The notes beneath the pieces are model-generated. The model was given only the letters and a program-made list of their open reading frames with translations, did no database searches and was not told the origin of the DNA. 39,827 bases of DNA, taken from the NCBI GenBank assembly GCA_002435705.1, contig DIVA01000079.1, positions 1 through 39,827 on the forward strand, in the 5' to 3' direction. Made by a program: the position numbers and the translations under genes. Position 1 is the stretch's first letter; every line of letters begins with the position of its first letter. This document shows positions 23,770 to 31,538 of this stretch, one piece after another. Source of the DNA: Bacteriovoracaceae bacterium UBA6144 (GTDB lineage: Bacteria > Bdellovibrionota > Bacteriovoracia > Bacteriovoracales > Bacteriovoracaceae).

Positions 23770-23781
23770 AAAGGACTCCTT

Positions 23782-25494
23782 TTAGAGTTGTACTGTTTCC
23801 ATAAGTGTTTCTGTTGTTGTGCCATCTTCAAGAATGAGTTTTACACCGATCACTGGTTGGCTCTCGAGCTTAGGCCACTGGGCTCCGAGATCAATCCCCG
23901 AGCTGGTCGTAAGCGAGATGCCTTTCATGTTTGGGACACCTAGAAAGCGTGCCAAAAGTTTTCTCTTAAGAGTCAAATCATGAACCGTTGCTGAGACCAT
24001 TGAACCGTCATACTCAACGCTACTCTGTTTGCGATCATGACGAGTGACTTTGTAAGCGGCGGTGAGTTCTCCGCGTCCCTGAGCGAGTTCTGAGAACATT
24101 TTTGCTCTTTGGACGAAGTCCTGAACGACTTCACCAATATTTAGAATCTGAGTCACAAGTGTGCTGACTGTTTTTGTCTCAGACTCATCGATTTCAGTGC
24201 CGTCGAGTCTCCAGGCACCGAGAGCATTCTTTCTTTCTGGGTCAACTAGGATCCAGTAAGGGGTTACGAGATTGTCAGTTCTGTTGGCCACTTGGTAAGC
24301 GATAAAATTCTGTGAGGTTTTTACACTTCTAATGAAAACGAAGCGAGCTGTCTCGGATGAGATGCCTAAATCCCTCATCACACTTTCTGGAAATGTCGTC
24401 GTGACTCTAAGTCCGATCGCACTTCTCGCATTATTAGATGTTCCAATAAAAGATAAGTCCTTGGCGACTCGATCGCTACCCGGAACGAAAAGCTCCCAGA
24501 TCGTTGCGATGGCCTGAGCTGTTTCGCGAGGATAGGTATAATTAATTCGAGCAAGAAAGGCGTCTTTAAATGAATGGCCAGTAGCAAAAGGATTTTTTGC
24601 AATGTCCTGGATAGCGCTGATGATCATGTGATCATATTCTTCTTTATCATTTACGCGTGAGCGACCCATCCAGAGAGCAGAGGCAAAACGCTCTCCCATA
24701 TCGTGCACTTCAAGACCGGGCTCATAGATCTTCGGTTTATTCGATGAATCCACAAGAGAGTCAGAGTCTCTTAGTGCCTTTCCTCTGAGCATCACAAGTC
24801 CAACTTTTGAATTCTCAAGCAGGATGTTGGCCATGTAGTCAGCGAAGCCCTCATTAAAGCCACTGATCTCAGGATTGATAGAATTGGGGAAAAGTGCATT
24901 AAAGAGTGAGTGACCCGCTTCATGTGCAATCACAGAAGGATCGAAGCCTGAGCGGTTGATTTTCCCGCCCAAAAGAGCTGCCAGTGGGTTGGCGCTGGCC
25001 GGAAGAAATGAGAGTGATCCATCGGCAGGGTTGAAGAAGGCATTGTTGCGCATCTTTTTACTAGTGCCGGGGTCACGGACTGTTCTGTTGGTCGTGACTC
25101 TCACGCGTTGAGAGGGGAGCAGGTTAAAGCGCTCTTTAGCCATTTTATAGAATTGACCAAGCCAGTAGTAGACGGTCTGTTGCTCAAGAGCATCTTTGCC
25201 CGAACGTGCATCATTTTGCGAGCAGTCTTTGAAGCACACAAAAAAGTCTTCTTCTTGGTAGAAGGCTTTTGGAAAAAGTCTTTCGTAAGCTGACGTGGGG
25301 CGATTGATACGAAGATTTCTCTGGAGACTCTCAGGTACATCATCACTTTTGACTCGATTCCACACTTCTTGTTGGTGCGCGAGTGCATAGTTATCTACGA
25401 CTTTAATATTCACCTCAGCCAGAGCGGTCAAGCTGCTCGAGAGGATAAAGCTAGTAGCTAAAAAAGCGGATTTAAAACGCATAAAAGCCCTCAA
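23782..25494 (-). CDS. Secreted gluzincin-type zinc metallopeptidase
   Basis: A 570-residue protein with a signal peptide (about 1-26). The zinc site is HEAGH at 191-195 and the third ligand is E215 in FNEGFADYMAN, the gluzincin spacing used by thermolysin and fungalysin. A later VHDMGERFASALW matches the helix that follows in M4/M36-type enzymes. The N-terminal 180 residues (with paired cysteines in FVCFKDCSQ) and the C-terminal 200 residues have no family I recognise. The target could be protein of prey, host or its own envelope. It is the first gene of an operon with the L,D-transpeptidase, which hints at a role in the cell wall. A long hairpin lies just before its start. Confidence 0.82.
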   Translation of the reverse strand: MRAFMRFKSAFLATSFILSSSLTALAEVNIKVVDNYALAHQQEVWNRVKSDDVPESLQRNLRINRPTSAYERLFPKAFYQEEDFFVCFKDCSQNDARSGKDALEQQTVYYWLGQFYKMAKERFNLLPSQRVRVTTNRTVRDPGTSKKMRNNAFFNPADGSLSFLPASANPLAALLGGKINRSGFDPSVIAHEAGHSLFNALFPNSINPEISGFNEGFADYMANILLENSKVGLVMLRGKALRDSDSLVDSSNKPKIYEPGLEVHDMGERFASALWMGRSRVNDKEEYDHMIISAIQDIAKNPFATGHSFKDAFLARINYTYPRETAQAIATIWELFVPGSDRVAKDLSFIGTSNNARSAIGLRVTTTFPESVMRDLGISSETARFVFIRSVKTSQNFIAYQVANRTDNLVTPYWILVDPERKNALGAWRLDGTEIDESETKTVSTLVTQILNIGEVVQDFVQRAKMFSELAQGRGELTAAYKVTRHDRKQSSVEYDGSMVSATVHDLTLKRKLLARFLGVPNMKGISLTTSSGIDLGAQWPKLESQPVIGVKLILEDGTTTETLMETVQL

Positions 25495-25501
25495 ATGTTT
25501 G

Positions 25502-25537
25502 TTGTCACCCCGATTCTAAACGGAATCGGGGCGACAA
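25502..25537 (-). terminator. Strong hairpin between the DUF481 gene and the metallopeptidase gene
   Basis: TTGTC-A-CCCCGATTC pairs with GAATCGGGG-C-GACAA, fourteen pairs with one A/C mismatch and a six-base loop. It lies 29 bases after the DUF481 stop and eight bases before the metallopeptidase ATG. Only a weak T run follows in the minus direction, so it may act as a terminator, an mRNA-protecting structure or a translation control element in the leader of the metallopeptidase. Confidence 0.55.
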
Positions 25538-25565
25538 GATGAAGGCTTGTAAAACTTACAGTATC

Positions 25566-26267
25566 CTAGAACTTGGCGACGAGGCTGGTGGTGGTGATGT
25601 AGTCGTAGTTCTTAAGACCGGCAGAAGCGGGTAAGTTATCGTAAAGCCCTTTGTAGGCGACTTTAAGTGAGAACATGGATGTTAGAATGGCGGTCATCGA
25701 GGCTTCGCCTGTGAGCATCCAGTCACTTCCGGCGGTGAAGTTAGGAAGGTACTCAAGCCAAAGTTTCCACTGGAGAGTGGCGGATTGTTTCTTATTCCAC
25801 TCGGCGTAGGTGCGGGCCTTTTGCTGATAGACATTTTCTGAGCTGTAGCGATCTTCAGCCGTGTATCGATAAGCCAGCTCCATGAAGAAATCTTGGTTGT
25901 CTTCTTTCATGAGAAAGTATTTGGCACCCAAGTCAGAGTTGTACCGGGCCTTTACGTCTTGGAATCTATTCCCTTCAATCGTTTCTCCAGTGATGGCCGA
26001 AAAACGATCTGTGATGGCGAATTCGTACTTTCCATTCATATCCCAGTTGCGTGCCGAGAGGGCCCCTTCATTTTCACCGTAGGTGTAGTGACCACCAAAG
26101 AGCACAGTGGATCGTCCTTCAAATTCGTATTTATTTTTTGTGGCCGCATTGGTGGTCTGAAGGTCTGTGTTTCCGCCGGCAGCAATGATCGCAAGCTCTG
26201 ACTCGTGGGTCAGTTTAGCGAAAGCCGGAAGGGATAAGAGGGCCAGGGCTGCGATTATAACTTTCAT
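25566..26267 (-). CDS. DUF481 outer-membrane protein
   Basis: A 233-residue exported protein of the DUF481 (YdiY-like) family, predicted to be a small outer-membrane beta-barrel. The signal peptide is MKVIIAALALLSLPAFA. Then come alternating hydrophobic strands with family features: SELAIIAAGGNTDLQTTNA, YTYGENEGALSARNWDMNGKYEF, and a final LVAKF ending in Phe, as barrel-assembly substrates do. The frame could start 22 codons earlier, but the ATG at 26267 has a GGAGGAT site and creates the signal peptide. Function is unknown; the family has been linked to salt or envelope stress in some proteobacteria. Confidence 0.85.
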   Translation of the reverse strand: MKVIIAALALLSLPAFAKLTHESELAIIAAGGNTDLQTTNAATKNKYEFEGRSTVLFGGHYTYGENEGALSARNWDMNGKYEFAITDRFSAITGETIEGNRFQDVKARYNSDLGAKYFLMKEDNQDFFMELAYRYTAEDRYSSENVYQQKARTYAEWNKKQSATLQWKLWLEYLPNFTAGSDWMLTGEASMTAILTSMFSLKVAYKGLYDNLPASAGLKNYDYITTTSLVAKF

Positions 26268-26401
26268 GAAGATCCTCCAAATATGGGCAGTTTTTATCCT
26301 AAGTACCTTAAAACACGATAAGCAGTTGAACAAGAATAAGATGAGTAAAATGCTTAAGGTGCTGAAAAGTGGTTATATGATAGTTTTTTCCAAGTTTCAC
26401 T

Positions 26402-26407
26402 TATAAT
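26402..26407 (+). promoter_or_regulatory. Perfect -10 box for the 52-residue secreted peptide
   Basis: TATAAT ends 21 bases before the ATG at 26429. I see no good -35 hexamer at 16-18 bases, so activity may need an activator. The rest of the gap back to the divergent DUF481 gene (26268-26401) holds nothing else I can support. Confidence 0.4.
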
Positions 26408-26428
26408 AACTTCACCAAGGAGTTCTGA

Positions 26429-26587
26429 ATGAAAGCTTTAAAGTTTGCAGTGGCTGTTGCTCTATTTGTAACGACGATTACAATAGATAAGCAACTAACA
26501 CAAAGTGATGATGGTCAACTCGTATCGTCTTGGAATGTTTCTCTTCAAATGAATTGGGGTCATTCGGCAGAGATGGCCATGTATTAG
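26429..26587 (+). CDS. 52-residue secreted peptide
   Basis: A small frame with an ideal AAGGAG site (26417-26422) and a perfect -10 box upstream. It starts MKALKFAVAVALFVTTITID, which looks like a signal peptide or a single membrane anchor, and continues with a polar tail including SWNVSLQMNWGH. The next gene begins 10 bases after its stop with its own site overlapping the stop, so the two are probably an operon and may act together. No family is recognised. A leader-peptide role is possible, but the content is not biased to one amino acid. Confidence 0.62.
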   Translation: MKALKFAVAVALFVTTITIDKQLTQSDDGQLVSSWNVSLQMNWGHSAEMAMY

Positions 26588-26597
26588 AAGGGTTCTA

Positions 26598-28154
26598 TTG
26601 CTTAGTTTTTTATTCTCCTTTCTTTTAAATGTTCACGCGGTTGAGGGATACTCCTGTTTGGGGTATCCCAAGGTTTACAAGGCTGAGATAAAACAACAGT
26701 TTTACGTTATTAAAGACGCTCTGTCTGAGGGGCTCGATAAAAACGACCTCTATACAAATTTTATTCGTCATCAGAATGTTCACACATTTCCGAATATGGA
26801 ATTGTTCCAAGATAATAAATCTATCTTGCATGGAACATATGATCTTCAAAAATTTGAATCTCAAATAATCTCGGAAGAAGAGATAACTGTTCCCTATGAT
26901 TACTTTCTCGATGACATGACTCCGCCACCCTATTTCGCTCCCGTTATTCAGAGTTACATAAAAAACGTAAAGGCCCTTAAGAATATCTCTAAGACTCAAA
27001 AGCTCATTAAGGTCAGCTACGTATTAAACACTCAGCTGGCTCTTTGCCAAAAAGAGAATGTCCCCCTGACTTCTCTCCAGCTTCCTCAACCTCTTGATCC
27101 CTGGCTCACCTATTTTCAAGTCGATTCTCCTCAGCGCATTGAGCGCGAGATTCTGGTTACTGGCAAACAGCGAGTGAACCCATGCACCACGAGACCTTTG
27201 ATCGAGCCGGATGGTAGTCAGGCGTTTTGGGGAATGTGGTATTTTTGGAATCCTTTCCAGAAGAACTCTCTCGAGGAAAATGAGTTTGATTGCTCTAAGC
27301 TCTATATTAAAGATGTTCATTGGAAGTATGCCGATGTCACTTTGAAGCCAAGTGAGCACAATAGCAAGACACCAAATCTCGTGAGACTGCGTGAGAAGCC
27401 AAAGCTCAATATGAGTTTTATCTTTAGTTCATTTAAAGCGAAGTCCTTTAAAAAACTAGAGGGTGAGCTAGCCACAACTGTGGATAAGACCTATAAAAAG
27501 ATACTTTCCAAGGTTGAGTTTGCTGAAGCCAGAAATTTAATGAATACTAATTTTCAAGGTCAAGATGAGTCACTCACGATGGTGGGGATATTTCTCTTTA
27601 ATCTCTCTCACAATGCTCTTTTGAAAAAAGCGGACATTGAAATAAAAGACTATAATTTAAAAATAATCCTCGATGGAATTTTGAAGCTCTCTGCAAAACC
27701 ATTCAAGATGACTATTTTTTTATCCTCGAATAAGCCTGAGCATCAAAGTTATGAACCGTTTAATCTAGAAATTGCCCGCAGTCTCATTGAGGATGATGTG
27801 GTGACAGTGACCACTCATAGTGTTTTCGGTGAGGCCATCAGTCTTGCCTTAAAGACTGCACGAGAAAAGGCTGACAGTGATTTACGACCCAAGTATCAGT
27901 TCATTTCCATCTTAAGTTGTTTAGGGAAGTCCTATTTCCCACCAGCGGTGTTTCCGAAACCTCAAAAGAATCAAACCATCGACTATACTTTTTCACTTAC
28001 GACTCTTACGGAACTGAGGGGAATTGGGGCCCTTACTATGATTGGGATGATTGATCACAGTCTCCGCTTCGGCCAAGCGCCACCCTTTGAATCGTGGCTC
28101 AAAAACACGAAATATAATAACTTTCTCTCCTTTGACACCCTTTCGGGCCCATAG
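26598..28154 (+). CDS. Large secreted protein of unknown function
   Basis: A 518-residue protein with a signal peptide (MLSFLFSFLLNVHA). It starts at a TTG with an AGAAGGG site eight bases before, overlapping the stop of the 52-residue gene. The chain has six to seven cysteines, an aromatic-rich middle (AFWGMWYFWNPFQ) and a C-terminal half with regular strands (MTIFLSSNKPEHQSYEPFNL) and helices. I cannot match it to a family. The last part (LRGIGALTMIGMIDHSLRFGQAPPFESWL) looks globular. It may be a surface or periplasmic protein special to the lineage. Confidence 0.72.
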   Translation: MLSFLFSFLLNVHAVEGYSCLGYPKVYKAEIKQQFYVIKDALSEGLDKNDLYTNFIRHQNVHTFPNMELFQDNKSILHGTYDLQKFESQIISEEEITVPYDYFLDDMTPPPYFAPVIQSYIKNVKALKNISKTQKLIKVSYVLNTQLALCQKENVPLTSLQLPQPLDPWLTYFQVDSPQRIEREILVTGKQRVNPCTTRPLIEPDGSQAFWGMWYFWNPFQKNSLEENEFDCSKLYIKDVHWKYADVTLKPSEHNSKTPNLVRLREKPKLNMSFIFSSFKAKSFKKLEGELATTVDKTYKKILSKVEFAEARNLMNTNFQGQDESLTMVGIFLFNLSHNALLKKADIEIKDYNLKIILDGILKLSAKPFKMTIFLSSNKPEHQSYEPFNLEIARSLIEDDVVTVTTHSVFGEAISLALKTAREKADSDLRPKYQFISILSCLGKSYFPPAVFPKPQKNQTIDYTFSLTTLTELRGIGALTMIGMIDHSLRFGQAPPFESWLKNTKYNNFLSFDTLSGP

Positions 28155-28226
28155 TTTCAACTCAGCACTGGCAGTTTTACAGGGTTGATTGAGTCACAAG
28201 CTAATTGCCTCTATGATAGGGGCCAT

Positions 28227-28931
28227 ATGTTTATATTACGACTGCTTAGCCTTTTTTGGGTCATTAGTTTTAGCTCACTTTTGTGGGCACAAAACCCCTT
28301 CACCACTGTCTTGGTTAAGTACTACGACCACTCCAATGGTCCGCGTATAATCGCTGATCGTCTCTCAACCGTTTCTGTACGTTCGGCTTCGACTCATAAA
28401 CTTTTCGTGGCTTGGAAAGCTCTCTATGATGGACACTTCGATCAGGACCAAATCGGTGAGATGCTCAAAATGAGTAATAACCAAATGGCCCAGGAGATTT
28501 ACACTAAGTTCGGTGGAGCGGCTGCTCTGAGAAAATTTCTCACCACAACGATTGGTCTTCCGGTGACGCGATTGAATTTTAATGTGGTTGATGGCTCAGG
28601 CCTTTCTCATTCGAACAAGTCAACCTGCGATCTGCAGATAAAACTCCTTGAGAATATTTATGAATCCGCTCTTTATGATACCTATAAAAACCTTCTGGCC
28701 CAGCCTGCTCAGCGAGGCACACTTGAGTCTCGCTTAGCTGAATTTGAAGGCTCTTTATTCGCGAAAACAGGAACTCTGGCAAAAACTTCGGCTCTCACGG
28801 GATTTGTTGAGCTGCCGAAAGGAACCGTCATGTTCTGTATTATCTCTGAAAACTTTAATCGTACCTGGCCACAAGAGCGGGCCAGGATAGACGATTTACT
28901 AAGAAGCTATCTTAAGCAGATAGCGGACTAG
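28227..28931 (+). CDS. Minimal S13-type D,D-carboxypeptidase/endopeptidase
   Basis: A 234-residue exported penicillin-binding-protein-like enzyme with a signal peptide (MFILRLLSLFWVISFSSLLWA). All three active-site motifs are present: STHK (SxxK, 55-58), SNN (SxN, 83-85) and AKTGT (KTG, 180-182). DGSGLSHSN is the mark of the PBP4/DacB (S13) family. In E. coli PBP4 the first two motifs are more than 240 residues apart because of two inserted domains; here the gap is under 30, so those domains are absent. The frame could start at an upstream TTG, but the ATG at 28227 makes the signal peptide. The reaction expected is removal of terminal D-Ala or cleavage of cross-links. Confidence 0.82.
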   Translation: MFILRLLSLFWVISFSSLLWAQNPFTTVLVKYYDHSNGPRIIADRLSTVSVRSASTHKLFVAWKALYDGHFDQDQIGEMLKMSNNQMAQEIYTKFGGAAALRKFLTTTIGLPVTRLNFNVVDGSGLSHSNKSTCDLQIKLLENIYESALYDTYKNLLAQPAQRGTLESRLAEFEGSLFAKTGTLAKTSALTGFVELPKGTVMFCIISENFNRTWPQERARIDDLLRSYLKQIAD

Positions 28932-29971
28932 TTTTGCAAAGTTTTGATATCGATCACAAAGCGATAGCGCACATCTGATTTAACCACACGCTCATAAGCT
29001 TCATTGATTTTATCACCGCCGATGAGTTCGATGTCACAGGTGATGTTGTGTTTGCCACAAAAATCCAGCATCTCTTGGGTCTCTTTAATTCCACCGATAA
29101 CAGAACCCGCAAGTTTCTTTCGCCCCATGATCAATGAAAAAGCGTGCACGGGTATCGCTCTCTCTGGTATGCCAAGCACAACCATCGTGCCATCACGCTT
29201 AAGGAGGCGAAGATACGCGTTCCAATCGATCTCTGCGGATACGGTGTTGATGATCAAATCGAAGTGGCCATTGAGCATTTCAAAAGTAGCTGGTTTGGCA
29301 GTGGAGAAGAAAGTTTTTGCTCCCATTTTAAGAGCTTCTTCTTTTTTGTTGGCTGAGTGAGAGAGCACTGTCACTTCTGCTCCCATGGCGTGCGCAAGCT
29401 TGACACCCATATGACCCAAACCACCTAAACCTACTATTGCCACTTTTTTGCCAGGGCCAGCACCCCAGTGGGTGAGTGGTGAATAGAGTGTGATGCCGGC
29501 ACACAGAAGTGGTGCCGCCGCATCCAGAGGAAGGTTTGTGGGCATGCGAAGCACGTAACCTTCGTTGACTACGATGTGACTTGAGTAGCCACCCTGAGTG
29601 ATTGATCCGTCGGCTTGTTTGGAGCCGTAGGTTCCCACCATTCCAGTGTTACAGTACTGCTCAAGGCCTTCGACACAGGAGGGGCATTTGCGACAGGAGT
29701 CGACCATGCAGCCAACACCTACGAGATCTCCCGCTTTGAATTTCGTGACACCTGCTCCGACACTTTTCACCACTCCGACAATTTCATGGCCTGGAACAAG
29801 GGGGTATTTTTGCTCACCCCATTCATCTCGCACGGTATGGATGTCAGAGTGACAGATGCCACAGTAATGAATATCAATGGCGACATCACCAGCACCGACG
29901 GCCCTGCGTTCAAAAGTGTAAGGGGCAAGAGGTGCTTTTGCGCTATGAGCGGCGTAGGCAAATGTTTTCAT
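28928..29971 (-). CDS. Zinc-dependent NAD(P) alcohol dehydrogenase, YahK/cinnamyl-type
   Basis: A 347-residue medium-chain dehydrogenase. Catalytic zinc ligands lie in YCGICHSD, GHEIVG and the later Cys region; the structural zinc loop has four cysteines in DSCRKCPSCVEGLEQYC; the Rossmann motif is VAIVGLGGLGHMGVKLA. The GSITQGGYSSHIVV segment and length match the YahK/cinnamyl alcohol dehydrogenase branch, which reduces a range of aldehydes with NADPH. It overlaps the convergent peptidase gene by four bases. The DUF1993 gene lies nine bases upstream on the same strand, so the two are an operon, perhaps for detoxification. Confidence 0.92.
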   Translation of the reverse strand: MKTFAYAAHSAKAPLAPYTFERRAVGAGDVAIDIHYCGICHSDIHTVRDEWGEQKYPLVPGHEIVGVVKSVGAGVTKFKAGDLVGVGCMVDSCRKCPSCVEGLEQYCNTGMVGTYGSKQADGSITQGGYSSHIVVNEGYVLRMPTNLPLDAAAPLLCAGITLYSPLTHWGAGPGKKVAIVGLGGLGHMGVKLAHAMGAEVTVLSHSANKKEEALKMGAKTFFSTAKPATFEMLNGHFDLIINTVSAEIDWNAYLRLLKRDGTMVVLGIPERAIPVHAFSLIMGRKKLAGSVIGGIKETQEMLDFCGKHNITCDIELIGGDKINEAYERVVKSDVRYRFVIDIKTLQN

Positions 29972-29980
29972 ATCAAACTC

Positions 29981-30487
29981 CTAATGCTTATAGGGCATAT
30001 CACCCAAATAATCTTTTTTCCCGATCTCAACTCCGTTGTGGCGAAGAATCGCGTAGGCAGTGGTGGTGTGGAAATAGAGATTCGGAAGAATATGGTGAAG
30101 TGTATACTCCTCGCCAGTCATCCACTTTCCTTCCCAGCGCGGTTGAGAAATTTTTCTCTCTTCTGCTCCTTTAAAGTCTTCGGGCTTAAAGGTTTTTAAG
30201 TATGTCACCACACTGTCGATGCGGGTTTTGATTTCAGCCAGAGTTACTTCTTTGTCATCATGAGTGGGTGCTTCTTTGCCCGTTAAGCGAGAAGCTCCAA
30301 GCTTGGCGGTATCGCAGATGATTTGGATCTGGCGAATGAGAGGAAACATATCTGGAGCGAGTCGAGACTGCAAAAGTACCTCTGGCGCAATTTTCTTTGC
30401 ATCTGCAAAGGCAGCTGATTTATCGAGAATTTTTTGTAGGTTACCAAGCGTCTTAATAAATGCAGGAATAGTGAGATCAAACAACAT
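29981..30487 (-). CDS. DUF1993 family protein (DinB-like)
   Basis: A 168-residue helical protein. LFDLTIPAFIKTLGNLQKILDKS, SRLAPDMFPLIRQIQIICDTAK and LPNLYFHTTTAYAILRHNGVEIGKKDYLG are the typical pieces of DUF1993, a DinB/YfiT-like four-helix group. Some DinB-superfamily proteins are metal-dependent thiol transferases, but DUF1993 function is unknown. AAGGAGAA precedes the ATG; TATAGT further upstream may be its -10 box. It is followed at nine bases by the alcohol dehydrogenase. Confidence 0.85.
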   Translation of the reverse strand: MLFDLTIPAFIKTLGNLQKILDKSAAFADAKKIAPEVLLQSRLAPDMFPLIRQIQIICDTAKLGASRLTGKEAPTHDDKEVTLAEIKTRIDSVVTYLKTFKPEDFKGAEERKISQPRWEGKWMTGEEYTLHHILPNLYFHTTTAYAILRHNGVEIGKKDYLGDMPYKH

Positions 30488-30539
30488 AAGTTCTCCTTGA
30501 GGAAGTGTGTGAGAACTATACTCTCTCTCGAGAAAATTG

Positions 30540-30659
30540 CCACTGCCTGATATGTCGAGCTTGATTGAACAAAACGCAACCGGTTAGAAACGTCGTCAGG
30601 CAAACCCACCGAAGTGACACTGAGGCAGTGGAATTTCAAGATATTCCAATCTGCCTCAG
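30540..30659. repeat. Overlapping inverted repeats in the 337-base gap 30488-30824
   Basis: CCACTGCCT (30540-30548) can pair with AGGCAGTGG (30623-30631), while TGCCTGA (about 30544) can pair with TCAGGCA (about 30597). CTGAGGCAG-TGGAAT (30620-30634) can instead pair with ATTCCA-AT-CTGCCTCAG (30643-30659), a 15-bp hairpin with a two-base bulge and eight-base loop. These pairings exclude one another, as in attenuators and riboswitches, but I recognise no known class. No T run follows. Open frames through this stretch on either strand look spurious. Confidence 0.5.
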
Positions 30660-30724
30660 GAGGCTTGTTAAGATTTTGTGGTGAATGTCTGACCAATCCA
30701 GTTAGCCCTCCTTTATCAAATGTC

Positions 30725-30809
30725 GCTGATTTTAAACCACCCCTGGAATCGTCTCTCATAGCTGAATTAAAGGTTTGGCGATCTCCGACCGATAAGCTTT
30801 AAAATCAGC
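30725..30809. repeat. 12-bp perfect inverted repeat around a possible promoter
   Basis: GCTGATTTTAAA (30725-30736) is matched exactly by TTTAAAATCAGC (30798-30809) with 61 bases between. The second arm lies just 15 bases before the GTG start of the secreted protein gene at 30825, and the span encloses the sigma-28-like element. It could be a regulator site or a folded leader. Confidence 0.5.
30768..30795 (+). promoter_or_regulatory. Sigma-28 (FliA)-like promoter
   Basis: TAAAGGTTT is followed after 11 bases by ACCGATAA. The enterobacterial FliA consensus is TAAAGTTT-N11-GCCGATAA, so this differs by one inserted G and one substitution. It lies 29 bases upstream of the start at 30825, the right place for a promoter. 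The match is by eye and the spacing is one base long. Confidence 0.35.
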
Positions 30810-30824
30810 TTAAAAGGGTCTAAC

Positions 30825-31385
30825 GTGAAGATATTTGGGTTTTTTATTTTGGTTGCTTCGATCAATGCCTACGGCCTCGAGCAGCGCTACCCGGCTTCGC
30901 TCCTCGCCCAGGCGCAGGACACGATCTGCCATCAGGAAGACTCCGATCGCGCCCGCCAGCTCGCCGAGGACATGCATAGCTACGTACAAGATAAGTTCGA
31001 CATCGAGGCAAAGCGTGCGAATAAAAACCTAGAAAATTACCTCAATGACAAGTCCACTCATGATGCCTTCCTCGCGGAACTTAATAGTGTAAGTGGAAAG
31101 GAAAAACTCGAAGCCATGGACCAGCCAGAGTTCATGCTATTAAGCCTTGAGATGGGGTTTCGCTTTCATATTCTTGCCACCGTTCGTTTTCCCACGCTCT
31201 CGATGATTGATCAGGCGAGCGAAGTGCTGCAGAACCAGTGGCTTTCACATGTGGAAGAGATCAGCAATAATCCTAAAGGCTGTGCCACTGCTCCGCAAGT
31301 GAACTCTAGCGAGAGAGGAAGTTCAGACAAGTCCGCCCCGGCCTCAAGTCAGCCAGCTTCGTCACCAAGTGCAATTCGTAATTAA
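30825..31385 (+). CDS. Secreted helical protein of unknown function
   Basis: A 186-residue protein with a signal peptide (MKIFGFFILVASINAYG), a mostly helical body (QLAEDMHSYVQDKFDIEAKRANKNLENYL) and a Ser/Ala/Pro-rich tail (SSERGSSDKSAPASSQPASS) that looks like a flexible linker. Two cysteines could form a disulfide. The start is GTG with an AAGGG site. The first 100 bases after the signal peptide are clearly more GC-rich than the surroundings. No family is recognised. It may be expressed from the sigma-28-like element upstream, which would tie it to motility or attack-phase expression. Confidence 0.68.
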   Translation: MKIFGFFILVASINAYGLEQRYPASLLAQAQDTICHQEDSDRARQLAEDMHSYVQDKFDIEAKRANKNLENYLNDKSTHDAFLAELNSVSGKEKLEAMDQPEFMLLSLEMGFRFHILATVRFPTLSMIDQASEVLQNQWLSHVEEISNNPKGCATAPQVNSSERGSSDKSAPASSQPASSPSAIRN

Positions 31386-31393
31386 AGTTTAGA

Positions 31394-31416
31394 AGTGGTG
31401 GGACAAACAGGACTTG
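31394..31416. repeat. Duplicate of the tRNA 3' end (23-bp direct repeat)
   Basis: The 23 bases 31394-31416 are identical to 31601-31623, which cover the CCA end, acceptor strand and part of the T arm of the tRNA gene downstream. Such duplicated tRNA 3' ends arise as the far attachment site of integrated elements, or by local recombination. Only about 185 bases lie between the copies and they encode no integrase. Confidence 0.65.
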
Positions 31417-31524
31417 GCTACTACGCCTCAGGCTTCTGCCTTCGACTGCGTAGCCTCCCCTTGTCTGCCTTTCGCTCACATCCTGTTCGCTCTTCGCTTC
31501 GCGCGGCAGACGCGCTTCAAGTCC
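31410..31524. repeat. Nested palindromes between the two tRNA 3' ends
   Basis: GGACTTG (31410-31416) pairs with CAAGTCC (31518-31524); inside, GGCTAC (31416-31421) pairs with GTAGCC (31450-31455) and GTCTGCC (31463-31469) with GGCAGAC (31505-31511). The result is a cloverleaf-like fold rich in CTTCGC and GCG runs. The outer arm uses the tRNA-derived repeat itself. It resembles a mobile palindromic element more than a gene. The rest of the 31386-31701 gap is terminator and tRNA. Confidence 0.5.
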
Positions 31525-31538
31525 CTTATTGTCTACGG

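Noticed and set aside
29615..30199. A 194-codon plus-strand frame across the alcohol dehydrogenase and DUF1993 genes
   Set aside because: Both minus-strand genes have complete motifs and ribosome sites; this frame has neither and spans their junction.
30590..30660. A possible cyclic-di-GMP (GEMM) riboswitch
   Set aside because: GGCAAACC and GTGAC are present, but the conserved GACGCAAAGCC core and the tetraloop receptor are not, so the resemblance is partial.
30283..30759. A 158-codon minus-strand frame over the 5' part of the DUF1993 gene and the structured gap
   Set aside because: It overlaps the well-supported DUF1993 start in another frame, has no ribosome site, and the gap is better explained by inverted repeats.
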